From contig JAIWNE010000105.1 in assembly GCA_025331445.1 (NCBI GenBank), positions 1 through 64,000 on the forward strand: a stretch of 64,000 nt of DNA, in the 5' to 3' direction. Origin of the DNA: Blakeslea trispora (lineage: Eukaryota > Mucoromycota > Mucoromycetes > Mucorales > Choanephoraceae). Position numbers and translations under genes: made by a program. Below are positions 60,965 through 64,000 of the stretch, piece after piece (the stretch's first letter is position 1; each line of letters begins with the position of its first letter). A model generated the notes under the pieces. That model did not search any database, was not told the DNA's origin, and saw only the letters and a program-made list of their open reading frames with translations.

Positions 60965-61501
60965 ATGGCTATTAGTCAACGCTTATTTACTGACGCTTTA
61001 CGTGATATGCAACGCGCTATGGCTGTCTTTGATCAGCCTGTATTCAACTCTGTCTTCAATGAGGCCTCTTCATCTAGCTTTGGTCGTTATCCTGCTACTG
61101 ACATGATTGAGAAGCCTGATTTCTATGAGCTCCATGCTGAAGTCCCTGGTTATGACAAGAAGGATATCAAGATTGAAGTACCTGACCGTCGTACATTGGT
61201 CTTGAGTGGCTCTATGAAGAAGGAACGTCATGAGGAACCCAAGACTGAACAGCAAGAAACAGCCTCTGGTCAACAAGAACAACAGGCTCTTCAAAAGAAA
61301 GATCAAGAGAACAAGGTTGCTCAGTATGCCAAGCCCAAGTATTGGGTCAATGAACGTGTTTCTGGTTCTTTCTCGAGATCCTTCAACTTCCCAAATCCTA
61401 TCAACCCCGATGAGATCAAGGCCTCCTATGAACATGGCATCCTCAAGGTTATCATTCCCAAGCACACTGGAAATCAATCCAAGTTTATCAATATTGAATA
61501 A
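60965..61501 (+). CDS. Small heat-shock protein (Hsp20/alpha-crystallin)
   Basis: 178 aa, single exon, ATG 60965 after AGAAAATGG. The alpha-crystallin domain starts at about residue 42 (PATDMIEKPDFYELHAEVPGYDKKDIKIEV), contains RTLVLSGS and the later SGSFSRSFNFPNPIN and ASYEHGILKVIIPK (A-x-x-x-n-G-I/V-L signature). A Gln/Glu/Lys-rich insert of about 45 residues (90-125) splits the domain, as in many fungal Hsp20s. An ATP-independent holdase that binds unfolding proteins in the cytosol. HSEs upstream agree with heat induction. Convergent with the next gene. Confidence 0.95.
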   Translation: MAISQRLFTDALRDMQRAMAVFDQPVFNSVFNEASSSSFGRYPATDMIEKPDFYELHAEVPGYDKKDIKIEVPDRRTLVLSGSMKKERHEEPKTEQQETASGQQEQQALQKKDQENKVAQYAKPKYWVNERVSGSFSRSFNFPNPINPDEIKASYEHGILKVIIPKHTGNQSKFINIE

Positions 61502-61773
61502 TTCTACTTTACTCATCTTAGCTATCTGAATACCTTTTCTATTTACCCCCCATCCCATCTCTATTGCTGTCTTTCTTTCTTTTTTTTAATCAATAAAAAC
61601 ATTCATTATTTGCATCTCATCATTCTGATCTTTTCTTGGTATTTAAGAATATTATTATTTTATAGTCTAATGGATATAGTGTTATCTTCATTTAAAATGA
61701 TCAGGTTGGCCTCTAACTGTAATAATATGACTGAGGCCAGTTGATGTCTTTTCTCTCTTTCCGGTGGGAACTC

Positions 61774-63122
61774 CTAAAGACATATAAGTTTATTAATCCA
61801 TGTGTCTGCTCTCTCATAACTTACTTTTCTCAAGAAATCTATTGAAACAGTGACATTGGGCTGATGGATTAAGATCTCTAGTAATCTACCTGCTGTTTTG
61901 CCCATGATATGATCTGGCATCAACTGCTTACAGAGAATCTTCATAGAACCAAGCCATTTCTCTCTTGATCCTACATCTGACAATATAGACTTGAGCTGAT
62001 GAGAGAAATCAACAGGCCCATCTTGTTCCGGACTAGGTGCCACTGTCACTTCTGTCGTTTGCTGTATCTCTGCCATGTACTGTTCAACAAGTTCTATGGT
62101 GGATCGTGCTGCTCTATTATGATTGGCTCGGATGGACTTGGCAATCAGTTTGATAGTATCCGGATGATTCATAGGTGGTTCTGCCGGAAGCATGTCTATC
62201 CATAGGATGAATATAAGCAAGACAACTCGAATCGCTTTATTTACCTTGAGAATCGGATAGCTGCTGTTTATCTTTGATTTGTTGTTCTAATGTTTGTAAC
62301 TCTTGCATGAGCATCTGTTGTTCCCTTTCTTGCTCCTCTTCTGTCTTTAGAGACGAATGAATGTTTTCAAGCTCCCTCTCCATCTCCAAGTTTTCTTTCT
62401 TTAAGAGAGCCACTTGATTATACTACACACACACAGATTTAAAATGGCTTGTTCAATCATAGACAAAAATGACTGACCTCTTCAAGCGTCAACTGTTCCT
62501 CTGCTTCACACAATTTGCGAAGATTTTGACCTCTAGCATCCAATTGTTTCAACAGGTTTGCTCCTTCATTCATGGGCGATTGTTCTGATAAAGAGTTCAT
62601 TGCTTTGGGCGTTAATGATGCCTTTCTTATCTTGTCTGCTGTTCTGAGGTTCATTAGCTGTAGTTCTTGTTGCTGTACTCGACTAAACATTTCGGCTTCT
62701 TGCTCCTTAAGCACAGCAATAGATGCTTCTACATTTTCTGATAGTCGTTTGCCGTTGCCTACTGTCAATAGCTTGATCACTTCTTTTCGAACTTCTCGAA
62801 TATCTCTCACAGTAGCCAAGTCATAATCCTATTTAATTTCAAAACAAGGGAATGACTTGGTTAGCTTTTCCAAGGCAAGAGTATCAATCATATAATGTCT
62901 TACTCGAGAATAGTCGAATAGTTCTTTGTAGGTGGCTGTTTCGATTCGAATGGGTTCAAGCAAAGATAAAAGAGAATCTAGCTAAAGAGAAAAACCACTA
63001 ATTAGCTTCTTAAATACTTTTCTCTTGCTCCTGTAAGAAGAGTTATCTTACACATGTTCATACCGTACAGTTTGATTAGAGGAATTCAAGCTATGTACAC
63101 AATCATTCAACACGTCAAACAT
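61774..63122 (-). CDS. Coiled-coil protein of unknown function (5 exons)
   Basis: Minus-strand exons 63122-63054, 62981-62904, 62828-62478, 62422-62245, 62195-61774; 365 aa. The model is frame-consistent, but two donors are unusual (GTGTAAG, GTCAGT). Residues 1-60 are helical and conserved-looking (MFDVLNDCVHSLNSS, LDSLLSLLEPIRIETATYKELFDYSRDYD). About 100-215 is a long Glu/Gln-rich coiled coil. The rest is a helical C-terminus (HLTRPNVTVSIDFLRK-like, ending ADTWINKLICL). It may be a structural or complex subunit; I do not recognise it. Confidence 0.7.
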
Positions 63123-64000
63123 GATGACCTTGAACTTGTAATTTTTTTTTTAAAAAGAAAGAATGTAAAAATTAAGGGGATGAAAGAAGAAGATAGAGAA
63201 GACTTTTGATTGGTTAACTGAGTCATTTGTTACAACACTCGATAAGCCTTCTTTATTTTATTGTAAAACAAGTCAATAAATCAATACGAATGAGACATGA
63301 GGTTATGTTGCTTTTGTATTCCAGTATAAAGATACATTAGCTTGCCTCAATGTTTCTTGCTTAGAGACAACTGCAACGTCAATTAACAAGACAGTGTTAG
63401 ATTTGCCTTGTAGAAGGAGAGGTCTTTCATCGTCGTGATTTGCTTGATGGATGAAAAGCATAACGATTATTCTTGGCTGCACCTACAACAAGATCACGCT
63501 TGAGAACTATCAACCTCTTGTTAGAAATATTGATTCATCTATCTGACGTACTAGTTTATTGAAGCATTTTGCTCGACTTTGGATAAATTTTAAAGAAATA
63601 CAGAAAAACACCCATTCTAAAATTTGTAAGAGTGGCTTCTTTGAAGCACCTTTCATTCAATGATTGTCTAAGTCTCCTTTGCATCTTACCTGCTCAAAAA
63701 ATCCAGGACAATTAGTGCGACGTTTAAAAAGCTCTAGAGGGGAATCACATTTGACGAAAATCTGCAAAGGTTCTTTTTTTTGAATGTCTCTTTCATCTTT
63801 ATAGACAGGCGCCTTTGCATTATTTTTATAAGAAAATGAATTCACCAAATATTTTATTGTCCATAAAAGGTGTTTATAGCCTTTCTTACATCTGAATGTA
63901 TTTAAGAAAAAAGAAATGGGAAAAGGGGGGTATCTTTCCTAGTATTTACAGCTACCATTTACCCAGTTACCACCACCAGCGATACAGCAAGTACGAGCAT
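63123..64000. other. Window end, no complete gene
   Basis: AT-rich. A 63-codon frame on the minus strand (63657-63848) has protein-like composition (ERDIQKKEPLQIFVKCDSPLELFKRR), loosely like a nucleotide-kinase C-terminal strand, but no start, splice sites or complete domain could be placed. It could be an exon or relic. Confidence 0.4.

Noticed and set aside
61660..61745. tRNA-like sequence (TAGTCTAATGGATATAG)
   Set aside because: An A-box-like word only; no T-arm or B box and no acceptor stem pairing.

Overview
The window looks like nuclear DNA of a filamentous fungus, most probably a mucoralean (Mucoromycota). The sequence is AT-rich. Host genes carry one to nine short introns (about 40-110 nt, mostly 50-60) with GT..AG ends. 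Single-copy host proteins (Mediator subunit 22, ORC4, an eIF4E2/4EHP-type cap-binding protein, a mitochondrial ABC half-transporter, a LIM-LIM-C1-RhoGAP protein) are compact and fungal-like. Many mobile elements, including a DIRS and a MULE, are packed beside them. Genus cannot be fixed from the sequence alone.

Region 1 (1-21.6 kb) is accessory and repeat-built. A spliced gene of unknown function (296-1681), whose C-terminal half carries a PD-(D/E)XK-like motif, is followed by a second, nearly identical copy (10043-11797). The second copy has been split by a 410-bp solo LTR with a 5-bp target duplication. Between them lie a TIR element, a decayed Ty3/gypsy gag-pol, a decayed Tc1 element and an 82-bp-arm foldback. 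Next comes an apparently complete DIRS tyrosine-recombinase retrotransposon (13161-17507), with ITRs, an internal complementary region and Gag, RT/RNase H/methyltransferase-like and YR frames. An unoccupied relative of its insertion site lies at 4484-4566. Then comes a MULE DNA transposon (17608-21375) with 67-bp TIRs. Its spliced transposase appears to continue into an OTU-type cysteine-protease domain.

Region 2 (21.6-35 kb) is gene-poor. It holds one unrecognised gene (24014-25012) and a striking inverted duplication: two 1,890-bp arms (26381-28270 and 31992-33881), identical wherever compared, each with a tRNA-Glu(UUC) gene, around a 3.7-kb spacer.

Region 3 (35-38.7 kb) is a compact host block: a DUF1279 mitochondrial protein, MED22 and, convergent to it, a mitochondrial ABC half-transporter. 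Region 4 (38.7-50 kb) is again sparse. It holds a third, divergent but intact member of the PD-(D/E)XK-like family (41442-43188, minus, seven exons), a truncated DIRS copy, minisatellites and a CAGTCAAGC-ended MITE.

Region 5 (50-64 kb) is a housekeeping block: a coiled-coil protein, an eIF4E2-like protein, the RhoGAP protein, ORC4 (tail to tail with the RhoGAP gene), an F-box-like protein, an Hsp20 chaperone with heat-shock elements upstream, and a coiled-coil gene of unknown function. These genes do not form a common pathway. The main biological story is the contrast between small stable host blocks and mobile-element and repeat-family turf, with three members of an undescribed nuclease-like gene family in the latter. 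Exon coordinates were worked out by eye from reading frame, splice dinucleotides and protein continuity.
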